From Streptomyces mayonensis (GTDB taxonomy: Bacteria; Actinomycetota; Actinomycetes; Streptomycetales; Streptomycetaceae): 64,000 nucleotides of DNA. The notes under the pieces were generated by a model. It was not told where the DNA came from and did no database searches. It saw nothing but the letters and a program-made list of their open reading frames with translations. Position numbers and translations under genes: made by a program. The stretch spans positions 1 to 64,000 of the forward strand of contig NZ_JACBYP010000011.1 in NCBI RefSeq assembly GCF_018982965.1, in the 5' to 3' direction. This document shows, piece by piece, positions 52,937 through 61,292 of this stretch (positions within the stretch are counted from its first letter, which is position 1; every line of letters begins with the position of its first letter).

Positions 52937-53668
52937 GTGACGACACCACCACCGGGGCTGCGGGAGCGGAAGAAGCAGGCCACGCGCGAGGCGCTGCGCG
53001 CAGCGGCCCTGCGGCTGGCCGTGGAGCGGGGGCCGGACCGGGTACGGGTCGAGGACATCGCCGAGGCGGCCGGGGTCTCGCCGCGCACCTACAACAACTA
53101 CTTCGCCAGCCGCGAGCAGGCGATCGTCTCCGCCCTCACCGCGGACCGGGAGGCGCGTATCGCGGCGGCGGTCGCGGCCCGGCCCGCCGGGGTGCGCCTG
53201 GCCGACGCCGTCACCGAAGCAGTGGTCGAGCAGTACACGAACACCGGCGCGCCCGATCACCGGGTGCTGCCGCTGATCACCACCCGGCCCGCGCTGCGGG
53301 ACGCGTTCCTCGACACCACCGCCGGCATCGAGGCCCCTCTCGCCGAGGTGATCGCCGAACGCCTGGGCGACGTCGGGGAGGACACGGCCCGTGTCCTCGC
53401 GGCCGGCGTCACCGCGGCGGTGCGCATCGCGCTGGAAGGCTGGCTCCGCCCGGCCGGGGGTGCGGGGGCCGGGGAGGCGGGGTCCGCCGAGAGTTCCGCC
53501 GGTGGAGGACTGGTCGTGCCCTCCGGCTCGCTGCCCGGCCGGCTCCGTGCGGCGCTGGCCCCGCTCGCGCCCGCGTTCGACGCCGCCGAGCGGAACGCCC
53601 GGCCGCGAGAGGGTCCCGCCGGGGTTCCTGTTGAACGGACTCGTCCGTCAGGAGGGCGGCCGAGGTGA
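52937..53668 (+). CDS. TetR-family regulator
   Basis: A 243-residue repressor. The HTH spans about residues 15-60 (RKKQATREALRAAALRLAVERG, then VEDIAEAAGVSPRTYNNYFASRE), with a helical ligand domain to about 185. A long Gly/Ala/Pro-rich tail beyond 190 is untypical and may be disordered. It starts with GTG; the array of palindromes upstream is the probable binding site. It precedes the RiPP-like cluster but is separated from it by 290 bases. Confidence 0.9.
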   Translation: MTTPPPGLRERKKQATREALRAAALRLAVERGPDRVRVEDIAEAAGVSPRTYNNYFASREQAIVSALTADREARIAAAVAARPAGVRLADAVTEAVVEQYTNTGAPDHRVLPLITTRPALRDAFLDTTAGIEAPLAEVIAERLGDVGEDTARVLAAGVTAAVRIALEGWLRPAGGAGAGEAGSAESSAGGGLVVPSGSLPGRLRAALAPLAPAFDAAERNARPREGPAGVPVERTRPSGGRPR

Positions 53669-53958
53669 CGGTTCCGGCCAAGGGGGCAGCGCCTGACGGG
53701 TCGTTGCAGGCGGGGACGGTGGTACTGCGCGCCGCCCGATCCGCGACGGCGGCCGGCGTGCCCGGGAACGTCCAGGTCGGTTGTGGTTCCGCGACCGTGC
53801 GCCACGGCGGTTCCGGGAATTCTGTCCTGTTTTCGGCGCCCTCCCGTCTTGCCCGGGCACACCGCCGAACCATACTTTCGAGGTCGCTTGCGTGGTCACT
53901 GAAGGCATGTGCCCGGACACGCAAGGCCATACGCCCCTTCACTCACCGGGAGATTGCC
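53669..53958. promoter_or_regulatory. Upstream region of the putative precursor gene
   Basis: No gene is supported in 290 bases, which is where a promoter for the peptide cluster should lie. An AT-richer patch at about 53870-53885 (aaccatactttcgagg) is the best -10/-35 candidate. No palindromic operator was recognised. Confidence 0.3.
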
Positions 53959-54039
53959 ATGGGTCGCACCGAATCCGTCCTCAAGTCGCGTTTCAAGAGT
54001 GCTGGTGCCGCAGTTCACTGTCGCCCCGTCGGCAAGTGA
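53959..54039 (+). CDS. 26-residue putative RiPP precursor peptide
   Basis: A short frame with a good ribosome binding site (cgggaga, 6 bases before the ATG). The peptide starts MGRTESVLKSRF and ends AAVHCRPVGK, so a charged leader-like half is followed by a small hydrophobic run and one Cys next to His. A stable hairpin follows the stop by 7 bases, then the YcaO gene. Position, size, ribosome binding site and hairpin fit a precursor of the modifying enzymes downstream. Similarity to known thioamide precursors is not evident, so this is inference. Confidence 0.55.
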   Translation: MGRTESVLKSRFKSAGAAVHCRPVGK

Positions 54040-54046
54040 ACCCCGG

Positions 54047-54069
54047 CCGTCTGCGCTGAAGGCAGACGG
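54047..54069 (+). terminator. Attenuator-like hairpin after the precursor ORF
   Basis: A perfect 8-bp stem ccgtctgc (54047-54054) with gcagacgg (54062-54069), loop gctgaag, no long T-run. Partial terminators directly after RiPP precursor genes commonly raise precursor expression relative to the enzymes. Confidence 0.6.
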
Positions 54070-54140
54070 TTCTGCGCCGGGGGCGGCCACCGGGCCCTCC
54101 TCGGCGCGTCGGTACGGGCCGCGACCGGGGAGCGGACGAT

Positions 54141-55529
54141 TTGACCGCAATGAACAGCAAGGCCGTGACGAGCGGCAGGACCGCGGCCACCGGCGAAGCC
54201 GCGACGAGTGCCAGGACCGCGGCGACCGGCGAAGCCCTGACAGACGGCGGCGCCCTGACGGGCGGTGAAGCCGCACTCTCGTATCTTGCGCGAGCCTCAC
54301 CCGGCACCACCGGCACGACCGGCACGACCGGCACCGCCGACGCCACCGGCGATTTCAGGGACGGAACACACCGGATGCGCGAGCCCGGTGACACGCTCGC
54401 AGAGTACTTGCCCACGGCGTCACGGATCGGTGTCACGCGGATCGCCGACCTGACCCGGCTCGACACCCTGGGGATCCCCGTCTTCTCCGCCGTACGCCCG
54501 CTGTCACGGTCTCTCGTCGTCAGCATGGGAAAGGGGATCACCGAAGCCGCGGCGAAGGCTTCCGCGCTGATGGAGAGCGTGGAGACCTGGCACGCGGAGC
54601 AGGTCGAGCCCCGCGGCCCGGCCGCCGCGTACCGGGACCTCCTGGCGGGCGGCGAGCCCGTGATCAACGCCCCGGGACTCCCCTGCGGCCCGGGGACACC
54701 CTTCCGGGAAGACGTCGTCTGCTCCTGGGTACCGGGCGTCGACCTGCTGACCGGCACACCCGTGCGGGTGCCCTGGGAGGCGGTGTCCCTGGACCTGTCG
54801 CAGCGGGATCCGGCACGTACCGGCCTGTTGCGCGGCTCCAACGGCCTGGCCTCGGGCAACTGCCTGACCGAAGCCGTCCTGCACGCCGTCTGCGAGGTGA
54901 TCGAGCGGGACGCGGAGAGTCTGTGGCGGCTCGATTCCGAGTTCCGGCGCGTGCGGCTCTCCACGGTCCGCGACGCGAACTGCCTCCGTCTGCTGGGGCG
55001 GTTCCGGGACGCGGGCCTGGACGTCGCCGTGTGGGACATCACCTCCGACACGGGCGTTCCCGCCTACGGCTGCACCCTCGTGCCGCGCGACGCGGAGCGC
55101 TTCTGGCGCACCGTGGGCGTACACGACGGCTACGGATGCCATCCGTCGCCGGGGATCGCACTGGTACGGGCCCTGACCGAGGCCGCCCAGACGCGCATGG
55201 CCTACGTGTCCGGCAGCCGTGACGACCTCCTGCCCGAGGAGTTCGCCGCGTCGTCCGATCCCGCTCTGGTGAGCGAGGCCGCGGCCGAACTGGCCGGCAT
55301 CGGGGAAACGGAGGACTTCAGGGCCGAGCCCGCCCCGCGCAGCCTCCTCGACGAAGCCGGGGCGGCCGTCGGGGCGCTGTCGCGGGCCGGTGCGGAGCAG
55401 GTGGTGCTGGTGGACCTCACCCGCCCCGGTCTCGGGATTCCCGTCGTCAAGATCCTCGTACCCGGCTTCGAGGGCCCGGCCGGAGCGGCCGCGCCGGGCG
55501 CCCGCGCGTCCCGGGGAGGGCAGAGGTGA
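54141..55529 (+). CDS. YcaO-domain peptide-backbone modifying enzyme
   Basis: A 462-residue ATP-dependent enzyme that activates peptide backbone amides; with a TfuA partner the known outcome is thioamide formation. ATP-binding motifs are intact: KGITEAAAKASALMESVE at 131-148, EAVLHAVCEVIERDA at 244-258 and TEAAQTR at 346-352. The first 75 residues are an unusual extension with two copies of ARTAATGEA-like sequence and a GTTGTTGTTG run. The TTG start has a ggggag site; an ATG at codon 79 would give a conventional YcaO. There is no PxPxP C-terminus as in azoline enzymes. Overlaps the TfuA gene by 4 bp. Confidence 0.9.
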   Translation: MTAMNSKAVTSGRTAATGEAATSARTAATGEALTDGGALTGGEAALSYLARASPGTTGTTGTTGTADATGDFRDGTHRMREPGDTLAEYLPTASRIGVTRIADLTRLDTLGIPVFSAVRPLSRSLVVSMGKGITEAAAKASALMESVETWHAEQVEPRGPAAAYRDLLAGGEPVINAPGLPCGPGTPFREDVVCSWVPGVDLLTGTPVRVPWEAVSLDLSQRDPARTGLLRGSNGLASGNCLTEAVLHAVCEVIERDAESLWRLDSEFRRVRLSTVRDANCLRLLGRFRDAGLDVAVWDITSDTGVPAYGCTLVPRDAERFWRTVGVHDGYGCHPSPGIALVRALTEAAQTRMAYVSGSRDDLLPEEFAASSDPALVSEAAAELAGIGETEDFRAEPAPRSLLDEAGAAVGALSRAGAEQVVLVDLTRPGLGIPVVKILVPGFEGPAGAAAPGARASRGGQR

Positions 55530-56251
55530 GCACCCGGGTGTTCCTCGGCCCCACACTGGGGCATGCCGACGCCCGGGCGATACTGCCCCGGGCCGACCTG
55601 CGCCCGCCCGCCGCGCTGGGCGACGTCCATCGCGGCGTGCGCGACGGCTGCCGTCTGCTCGTCCTCGTCGACGGGTACTTCGAGCACGTACCCGCCGTGT
55701 GGCACAAGGAGATCCTGTTCGCCCTGTCCGAGGGGGTGCGGGTCGTCGGAGCGGCGAGCATGGGCGCGCTCAGGGCGGCCGAACTCCACCCCTACGGCAT
55801 GACCGGAGTCGGCGGCGTCTTCGCGCGTTTCCGGGACGGAGTACTCGACGGCGACGACGAGGTCGCCGTGGCGCACGAGGACGAGGAGCACGGGTTCCGG
55901 GCCGTGTCCGAGCCCATGGTGAACGTCCGCGCCGCCCTGGAGACCGCCGAGGCCGAGCAGCGGATCGGCCCGGCGGCCGCGGCGGGGATCGTCGCGGTCG
56001 GCACGTCCATGTACTACCCGGAACGCACCTGGGAGAGCCTGCTGCGCGCGGCGGCCACCGAGGTGCGGGAGACCGAACTGGCCGGGCTCAGGGCCTTCCT
56101 GGCGGAACGGAAGCCGGACCTGAAGCGCGACGACGCCGTGCAGGCGCTGCGGGCGTGCCAGGCGTCCCGGCTCCCCGACCCCGTACCGGCGCCGGACTTC
56201 GTGCGCACCAACGCGTGGGAGTGCTTCCTGGCCGCGCAGGGCGAGCCCTGA
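55526..56251 (+). CDS. TfuA-like core-domain protein
   Basis: A 241-residue partner of YcaO in peptide thioamidation, thought to help deliver sulfur. The TfuA core shows LVLVDGYFEHVPAVWHKEIL, then GVRVVGAASMGALRAAEL and HPYGMTGVGGVFARF, followed by DDEVAVAHEDEEHG. It starts with GTG overlapping the YcaO stop (GTGA), so the two are made together. The stop lies in a 25-bp duplication. Confidence 0.92.
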   Translation: MSTRVFLGPTLGHADARAILPRADLRPPAALGDVHRGVRDGCRLLVLVDGYFEHVPAVWHKEILFALSEGVRVVGAASMGALRAAELHPYGMTGVGGVFARFRDGVLDGDDEVAVAHEDEEHGFRAVSEPMVNVRAALETAEAEQRIGPAAAAGIVAVGTSMYYPERTWESLLRAAATEVRETELAGLRAFLAERKPDLKRDDAVQALRACQASRLPDPVPAPDFVRTNAWECFLAAQGEP

Positions 56252-56278
56252 GGTGGCCGCCCAGGGCGAGCACTGAGG
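56229..56278 (+). repeat. 25-bp tandem duplication across the TfuA stop
   Basis: tggccgcgcagggcgagccc and its following ctgagg recur immediately as a second 25-base copy with two mismatches, so the TfuA stop codon is duplicated. It separates TfuA from the exporter gene. Confidence 0.85.
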
Positions 56279-56286
56279 GCGGCGCC

Positions 56287-57567
56287 GTGGCCGGGATCCT
56301 CAGGGAGAACAGCGACTTCCGCCGCTTCTGGCTGGGCGACGCCGCCAGCCAGTTCGCGGCGCAGGCGGCGACGTTCGGGCTGCCGCTGGTGGCGCTCGAA
56401 CTGCTGGACCCGTCGACGTTCGAGGTCGGGGTCGTCAACAGCTTCGCCACGTCGGCGTTCCTGCTGGTGGGTCTGCCGGCCGGTGTTCTGGTGGACCGTG
56501 CTCCCCGGCTGCGGACCGTCATGGTGTGGGCGGACGTGTGCCGGTGTGCGCTGCTGGCCGTCCTGGCCGCCGGTGCCCTGACCGGGCTGCTGACCCTCAC
56601 CCAGCTCTACTCGACGGCCCTCCTCGTGGGCACCGCCACCGTCCTGTTCGACGTCGCCCACCAGAGCTATGTGCCGCGCATCGTGCGCCCGGAGGCCCTG
56701 ATACCGGGCAATGCCCGGATCGCCGCCACCCAGTCCGTCGCCCAGGTCGCGGCGCCGACGGCCGCCGGACTCGTCCTCTCGCTGGTCGGGGCGAAGGCCC
56801 TGCCTGCGGTGCTCGCCGGGTGCTTCGCCCTGTCGACGGGCTTCCTCCTGCGTATCCGGGGCCGGGAGGGGGGCGGCACCGCGGTGCGGGTGCGCCCGCG
56901 GATGCGGCGGGAGATGGCCGAAGGGCTCGGATACGTACTGAGGACCCCGCTGCTGAGGGCCGTCGCGCTCGGCACGGGGTGGTTCAACCTGTTCGCCCTG
57001 GTGATCCAGTCCGTGATCGCGGTGCGGTTCGTCCGGGACCTGGGGCTGACCGCGGGACACGTCGGCCTCTATTTCGCCCTGGGTGCCTGCGGAAGCGTCG
57101 GCGGGGCCATGAGCGCCCGGCTCTGGGCGAAGCTCCTCGGTGAGGAGCGGGTCATCTGGGTGGCCTCCGCCTTCACCGCGCCCTTCGCGCTGCTGATCGC
57201 GGTGGCCGACGACGCCTCCACCTTCGTCCTGGCGGGCCTCGGGTACTTCGTGATGGCGGGCGGTGCCACCGTCTACAACGTCGCCCAGCTCAGTCTCCGG
57301 CAGCGGATCTGTCCGCCCGAGCTGCTCGGGCGGATGAACGCCAGCATCCGTTTCCTGGTGTGGGGCACGATGCCGCTCGGCGGGCTGCTGGGCGGGGCGA
57401 TCGGTTCGGCCTGGTCGGCGAGGACCGCCCTCGTGGTCGGCGCGGTCGGGGTGTCCTGCGCCTGTCTTCCCCTGCTCGTCTGGTCCGTGCGGCACGGACC
57501 GGACGCCGGTGGGAGGCCTTCCCCGCACGACGACGTGGCCGCGGAGGAAGGCAGGCCCGCCCCATGA
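56287..57567 (+). CDS. MFS exporter of the peptide cluster
   Basis: A 426-residue major facilitator of the MFS_3/enterobactin-exporter type with about 12 helices. Landmarks are NSDFRRFWLGDAASQFAAQA at the start, the loop LVDRAPRLRTVMVWADVCR between helices 2 and 3, and LGRMNASIRFLVWGTMPLG late. It has a GTG start with a gaggg site. Its stop overlaps the start of a 21-codon ORF (ATGA). Likely exports the cluster product or gives self-protection. Confidence 0.9.
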   Translation: MAGILRENSDFRRFWLGDAASQFAAQAATFGLPLVALELLDPSTFEVGVVNSFATSAFLLVGLPAGVLVDRAPRLRTVMVWADVCRCALLAVLAAGALTGLLTLTQLYSTALLVGTATVLFDVAHQSYVPRIVRPEALIPGNARIAATQSVAQVAAPTAAGLVLSLVGAKALPAVLAGCFALSTGFLLRIRGREGGGTAVRVRPRMRREMAEGLGYVLRTPLLRAVALGTGWFNLFALVIQSVIAVRFVRDLGLTAGHVGLYFALGACGSVGGAMSARLWAKLLGEERVIWVASAFTAPFALLIAVADDASTFVLAGLGYFVMAGGATVYNVAQLSLRQRICPPELLGRMNASIRFLVWGTMPLGGLLGGAIGSAWSARTALVVGAVGVSCACLPLLVWSVRHGPDAGGRPSPHDDVAAEEGRPAP

Positions 57568-57629
57568 CCGCTCCCGGGGAGGACGACGGCCCCGGCACGC
57601 CCTACCCGCCGGGAACCGCCGGAAAATGA
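57564..57629 (+). CDS. 21-residue ORF coupled to the exporter
   Basis: Starts in the exporter stop (ATGA) and encodes an acidic, Pro/Gly-rich peptide ending PGTPYPPGTAGK. The stop is followed at once by the gaggag site of the first ATP-grasp gene. It may be a second small peptide substrate of the ATP-grasp enzymes or only a translational-coupling leader. Too short for homology judgement. Confidence 0.4.
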   Translation: MTAPGEDDGPGTPYPPGTAGK

Positions 57630-57642
57630 GGAGTGACGACGC

Positions 57643-59100
57643 ATGCCCGCTGTTCCCGAAGGACCGTCCGCCGTTCCCGAAGGACCGTCCGCCGTTCCCG
57701 AGCGGCCGTCCGCTGTGCCCGGACGGTCGTCCGCCGTTCCCGGGCCGGATCCGAACCGTGCACCGCGTACCGCCGCCGCGGGCCGGGAGGCAGCGCTCAA
57801 CGCCGAGACGCGACTGGCCAAACGGCTCTCCGAAGCGGGCGTGCACTTCGAAGGACGCGCCTACCCCGTCTCACCGCAGCCGCTGGTCCTCGACGAGGCG
57901 CAGGCCGGCCGCGTCACCTCGGCCGCCGAAGCCCTGCACCGGGTACTGGACCGGGTGGTCGACGCCTACCTGGCCAGTGCGGAGGTGCGCCGCCACTTCC
58001 CTCACTACCTGCCGTACTCCCGGCTGCTGACACCGCCGGTCCGGTTGCGGCCGGCCGCACGCATCTGCCGGTTCGACGGCGTCACGGGCCGCGACGGCAC
58101 CTACCGGATCATGGAGACGAACACCGCGTGCCCGGGCGGAGTGATCCAGAACGGGATCACGGCCCGCCTGTGGCGACAGGAGTGCGGCCCCGCCCGGGGC
58201 GACGGCCCGGGGCGGTCGGTTCCGCAGGAACTGGAGACGAACCGGTACGCGTTCACCGAGCAGCTGCTGCGGAGCCACCACGAGCAGTTCGGCCGACAGG
58301 CCGGGTTCGCCGTGGTGGTGAACCTGCACGGCCGCTTCACCAACGAGGTCGACTGGATGCTGGCCCAGTTCCGCGAACACGGCCTGCGGGCGGAACGCGT
58401 CGAGGCGGCCGAGCTGAAGTACCGCGGGGGCCGCCTCACCTGGCGGGGCTCCGCGGTCGACCTGGCCTACCACAAGCTCGACCAACTGGACCTGGTCCGC
58501 GAGGAGTCGGCGGCCGCCCAGCTGCGGGCGGCCGCCGACGGCGCGGTCTGCTGCCTGAACCCGCTGATCTCGCAGTGCGTCCTGGAGGACAAGGCCGTAC
58601 TCGCCCTTCTCGGCGACGAACGCTTCGCGGACGTCCTGGGGCTCCCGCACGCCGAACGGGCCGTCGTCGAGCGGCACGTGCCCTGGACCCGCGTCGTCGA
58701 GCAGCGCGAGACCACGGGCCCGGACGGTGCGACGGTCGCCCTCCTGGACTTCGCCGCCGAGGCCCGTACGCGGCTGGTCCTCAAACCGCGTCACCTCACC
58801 CGCGGCGAGGGCGTGCTGGTGGGCCGCTGGACCGACGCCCGCACCTGGCAGTCGCTGCTCGGCCGGGCCGCGCGCACCCGGGACCACGTGGTCCAGGACT
58901 ACCTGCCGCTGTCCGTCCGCCGCGTCGCCGCCTCCGGAGCGACCGGCGGCGGCGACATGATGCACGGGCTGGACGTCTACCTGTTCGGCGGGAAGGCGGT
59001 CGGATTCCAGTGCCGTGCCTCCTACGACCCGGTCACCAACATCGGGCGCCGCGGAGTGCTGCTGCCCGTCGAGGTCCGCCGCTCCCCCGGCCACGCATGA
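57643..59100 (+). CDS. ATP-grasp-type enzyme with heptapeptide-repeat N-terminus
   Basis: A 485-residue protein. Residues 3-36 are about five copies of AVPEGPS-like heptapeptides. The rest is an ATP-grasp fold of the glutathionylspermidine-synthase-like / circularly permuted type: CRFDGVTGRDGTYRIMETNT near 150, then ACPGGVIQNGI, VNLHGRF, CCLNPLISQCVLEDKAVLALL and the late nucleotide-site lysine in RLVLKPRHLTRGEG. It probably ligates an amine or amino acid to a carboxyl group using ATP. It lies 32 bases before the second ATP-grasp gene. Confidence 0.8.
   Translation: MPAVPEGPSAVPEGPSAVPERPSAVPGRSSAVPGPDPNRAPRTAAAGREAALNAETRLAKRLSEAGVHFEGRAYPVSPQPLVLDEAQAGRVTSAAEALHRVLDRVVDAYLASAEVRRHFPHYLPYSRLLTPPVRLRPAARICRFDGVTGRDGTYRIMETNTACPGGVIQNGITARLWRQECGPARGDGPGRSVPQELETNRYAFTEQLLRSHHEQFGRQAGFAVVVNLHGRFTNEVDWMLAQFREHGLRAERVEAAELKYRGGRLTWRGSAVDLAYHKLDQLDLVREESAAAQLRAAADGAVCCLNPLISQCVLEDKAVLALLGDERFADVLGLPHAERAVVERHVPWTRVVEQRETTGPDGATVALLDFAAEARTRLVLKPRHLTRGEGVLVGRWTDARTWQSLLGRAARTRDHVVQDYLPLSVRRVAASGATGGGDMMHGLDVYLFGGKAVGFQCRASYDPVTNIGRRGVLLPVEVRRSPGHA
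57649..57747 (+). repeat. 21-bp tandem repeat encoding heptapeptides
   Basis: Five in-frame units of about 21 bases (gccgttcccgaaggaccgtc type), the first two nearly identical, encode the AVPEGPS repeats at the N-terminus of the ATP-grasp protein. Confidence 0.9.
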
Positions 59101-59132
59101 AGACGTACGGCCGGACGACTCACGGAGGAACC

Positions 59133-60098
59133 ATGCCCGTACCGACGGTCTGGATCGTCGACCGCTGGGAGGACGCGTCCGACCCGGCGTGGGAGGTCGC
59201 CGCGCTCCGGCAGTCCCTCGCCGAGCGGGACGTCCGCGCCGAGGTCGTGGACTGGGAGCAGCTCCGCTTCGGCCTCTCCCGCGACACACTGCTCCGGTCC
59301 GGGCGCGAGTCCGGCCTCCCCGACGCCATGGTGATCCGGTCCCAGGTCCTCACCCGCCACACGGCCGGGTCCGTCGCGCTGCTCTACGACTCGTTCGACC
59401 ACCTCGAGGACTGCGGTGTCCGCCTGATCAACCGGGCGACGGCGCTGCGGACCACCGAGAACAAGATGCGCCAGGCCCAGACGCTCCACGCGGCCGGCAT
59501 ACCCGTGCCGGACACCCGGCTCGTCCACTCGGTGGACCACGTCGGCCAGTGCATGCGCGACTGGGGCGAGATCGTCCTGAAGCCGGTCCACGGCCACGCC
59601 TCGATCGACGTGGTCCGCATGCGCCCCAAGGGGGTCGGGCACGCGGACGGTGAACTGCTCGGCACCCGCGAGGAGATCACGGCCTGGCACCTCCTGGAGC
59701 ACCACGGCGTCCTGTGCGCCCAGCCCTACGTCCCGAACCCGGGGCGTGACGTACGGCTGACCGTCATGGGCGGCACCGTGGCCGCCGCGGTCACGCATGT
59801 CAGCACGTCCTCCGACGGCAGCGTGCGCCACCTCCTGCACCCCTACGCCACCGCGCGCGTCGAGTCCCTGCCCCGGTTCGAGCACGCGGCGCTCGCCGCG
59901 ACGGCCGCGCTGGGGCTCGACGTGGCGACCGTCGACCTCGTCGAGGGTCCGGACGGCCCGGTGGTCATCGAGGTCAACCCCACGGCCACCCTCTGGCGCC
60001 CCTTGGAGGGCACCGACTTCGACCTGACCGAGGACGGCATCACGCGGGAGCACGCCCGAGTGGTCTCCGCGGCCGTGGCACACGGGCCGCAGCGGTAG
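59133..60098 (+). CDS. RimK-like ATP-grasp ligase
   Basis: A 321-residue ligase with the standard order: N-terminal pre-ATP-grasp domain (VWIVDRWEDASDPAWEVAALR), lid and P-loop region RTTENKMRQAQTLHAAGIPVPDT, nucleotide-binding lysine in EIVLKPVHGHASIDVV, and metal-binding acids in VATVDLVEGPDGPVVIEVNPTATLW. Start by the ggaggaa site. RimK/LysX-type enzymes add amino acids to carboxylates; graspetide ligases make ester/amide crosslinks in peptides. Either would suit a peptide-modifying cluster. Confidence 0.88.
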   Translation: MPVPTVWIVDRWEDASDPAWEVAALRQSLAERDVRAEVVDWEQLRFGLSRDTLLRSGRESGLPDAMVIRSQVLTRHTAGSVALLYDSFDHLEDCGVRLINRATALRTTENKMRQAQTLHAAGIPVPDTRLVHSVDHVGQCMRDWGEIVLKPVHGHASIDVVRMRPKGVGHADGELLGTREEITAWHLLEHHGVLCAQPYVPNPGRDVRLTVMGGTVAAAVTHVSTSSDGSVRHLLHPYATARVESLPRFEHAALAATAALGLDVATVDLVEGPDGPVVIEVNPTATLWRPLEGTDFDLTEDGITREHARVVSAAVAHGPQR

Positions 60099-60163
60099 GG
60101 GCCGCCGGGGCCGGTGTTCACGGTGCCGCTCGCGCGTCGGCGGACCCGAACGGCACCGGCACC

Positions 60164-60234
60164 GCGTCACCGGCGGAGCGTCACCCGCAGGACGTCACCG
60201 GCGGGGCGTCACCGGCGGGGCCTCACCCGCGGGT
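60164..60234. repeat. 14-bp tandem repeat between convergent genes
   Basis: Five units of type cgtcaccggcgggg, the middle two identical, lie between the ATP-grasp ligase and the end of the protease gene, whose stop codon at 60223 falls inside the array. Confidence 0.85.
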
Positions 60235-61044
60235 CGTGAGGCTTCGCCGGTACGACCGGAACGCGTACGCGATCACGGCGGCCAGGACGACGACGGCGAC
60301 GCCCAGTGTCGCCCCGTCGAAGTCGGCCGACGCGTTCTCGTCCGAGCCGTCGGCCGTGACGTTCGGCAGGAAGTTCCACACCGTGTGGAAGGCGCAGGTG
60401 CGCCAGAGAGCGCCGTCGGCGAGGGCCCAGAGGGCCAGGGCGCAGCCCAGCATGAACGTCATCAGGATGTACGCGGCGGGGGCGTCGGGGTTCGCCAGGT
60501 GGGCGCACGCGAAGAGGAGGGAGCTGCCCAGCACACCGGCCGTGACGCCCCAGCGCGCCGTCGTTCTCGGCAGGAGGAAGCCGCGGAAGAGCACCTCTTC
60601 GGTGGACGCCTGCACCGTGAACGCGACGAGGAGCAGCACGGCGGTGCCCAGGGCGGCAGGACTGCCCTGGCCGGCGTCCCGCGCGCCGCCGCCCACGGCG
60701 CCGGCGCCGATGTTGAGCACCAGGAGCGCGACGACGGCCGCGCCGGCGCCCAGCAGGGCCTTCCGGGCGGCCCCGGGTCCCGCGAAGCCCAGGGACGAGA
60801 AGGGGCGCCGCTCCCGGACGGTGGTCCACACGCCGATGAGGGCCAGCGTCGGGACGAAGGCCGCGAAGCACTGGACCACCAGGCCGGCGTGCGAGGCGCG
60901 TTCCACGCCGGACCGGTTCACGACCAGCCAGCCGATGCCCTGTCCGACGGCCAGGCACACGGCCACCACCAGGACGGCCGGCAGCGGGCCTGGGCCCGTC
61001 CGTACCGCTGTGCCCTCGTTCGTAGGCGCACGCAGGTCGGTCAT
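60223..61044 (-). CDS. CPBP-family intramembrane metalloprotease
   Basis: A 273-residue membrane protease (Abi/CAAX-prenyl-protease-like) with about seven helices. Catalytic motifs are STEEVLFRGFLLPR (EExxxR) near 165, FACAHLANPD near 200 and the late FHTVWNFLPN. It begins MTDLRAPTNEG after a ggagggg site; the frame upstream to 61650 has no signal. It is convergent with the peptide cluster. CPBP proteins often process or confer immunity to peptides, so membership is possible but not proven. Confidence 0.87.
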   Translation of the reverse strand: MTDLRAPTNEGTAVRTGPGPLPAVLVVAVCLAVGQGIGWLVVNRSGVERASHAGLVVQCFAAFVPTLALIGVWTTVRERRPFSSLGFAGPGAARKALLGAGAAVVALLVLNIGAGAVGGGARDAGQGSPAALGTAVLLLVAFTVQASTEEVLFRGFLLPRTTARWGVTAGVLGSSLLFACAHLANPDAPAAYILMTFMLGCALALWALADGALWRTCAFHTVWNFLPNVTADGSDENASADFDGATLGVAVVVLAAVIAYAFRSYRRSLTTRG

Positions 61045-61292
61045 TCGGCCACCCCTCCGGATCGGTGCATGGTGCAGGGAACCCCCGATCCTCGTAGGAG
61101 CCGGGACCGCCCGCAGCGCCGGTTGCTCCACACCGGTGACGAACGGGGCCGGCGTGGCCGGTGGCACGGCGTGCGGCCGCGGCACACCGCGGAGCCCGTC
61201 ACGACGGAGGACGACGCTCCACCTTCCCTCTCCGGACCTCGTCGTCGTACGCGCGGGGTGCGGATGCGCGGGAACGGGCGGATCCTGGGGGC

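Noticed and set aside
53781..54059. Alternative small frame over the precursor ORF
   Set aside because: It has no ribosome binding site and reads through both the precursor start and the hairpin; the 26-codon frame has all expected signals.
57643..60098. The two ATP-grasp genes as a LysX/ArgX amino-group-carrier pathway
   Set aside because: No LysW-like carrier gene or lysine/arginine biosynthetic gene is nearby, and the YcaO-TfuA context points to peptide modification.
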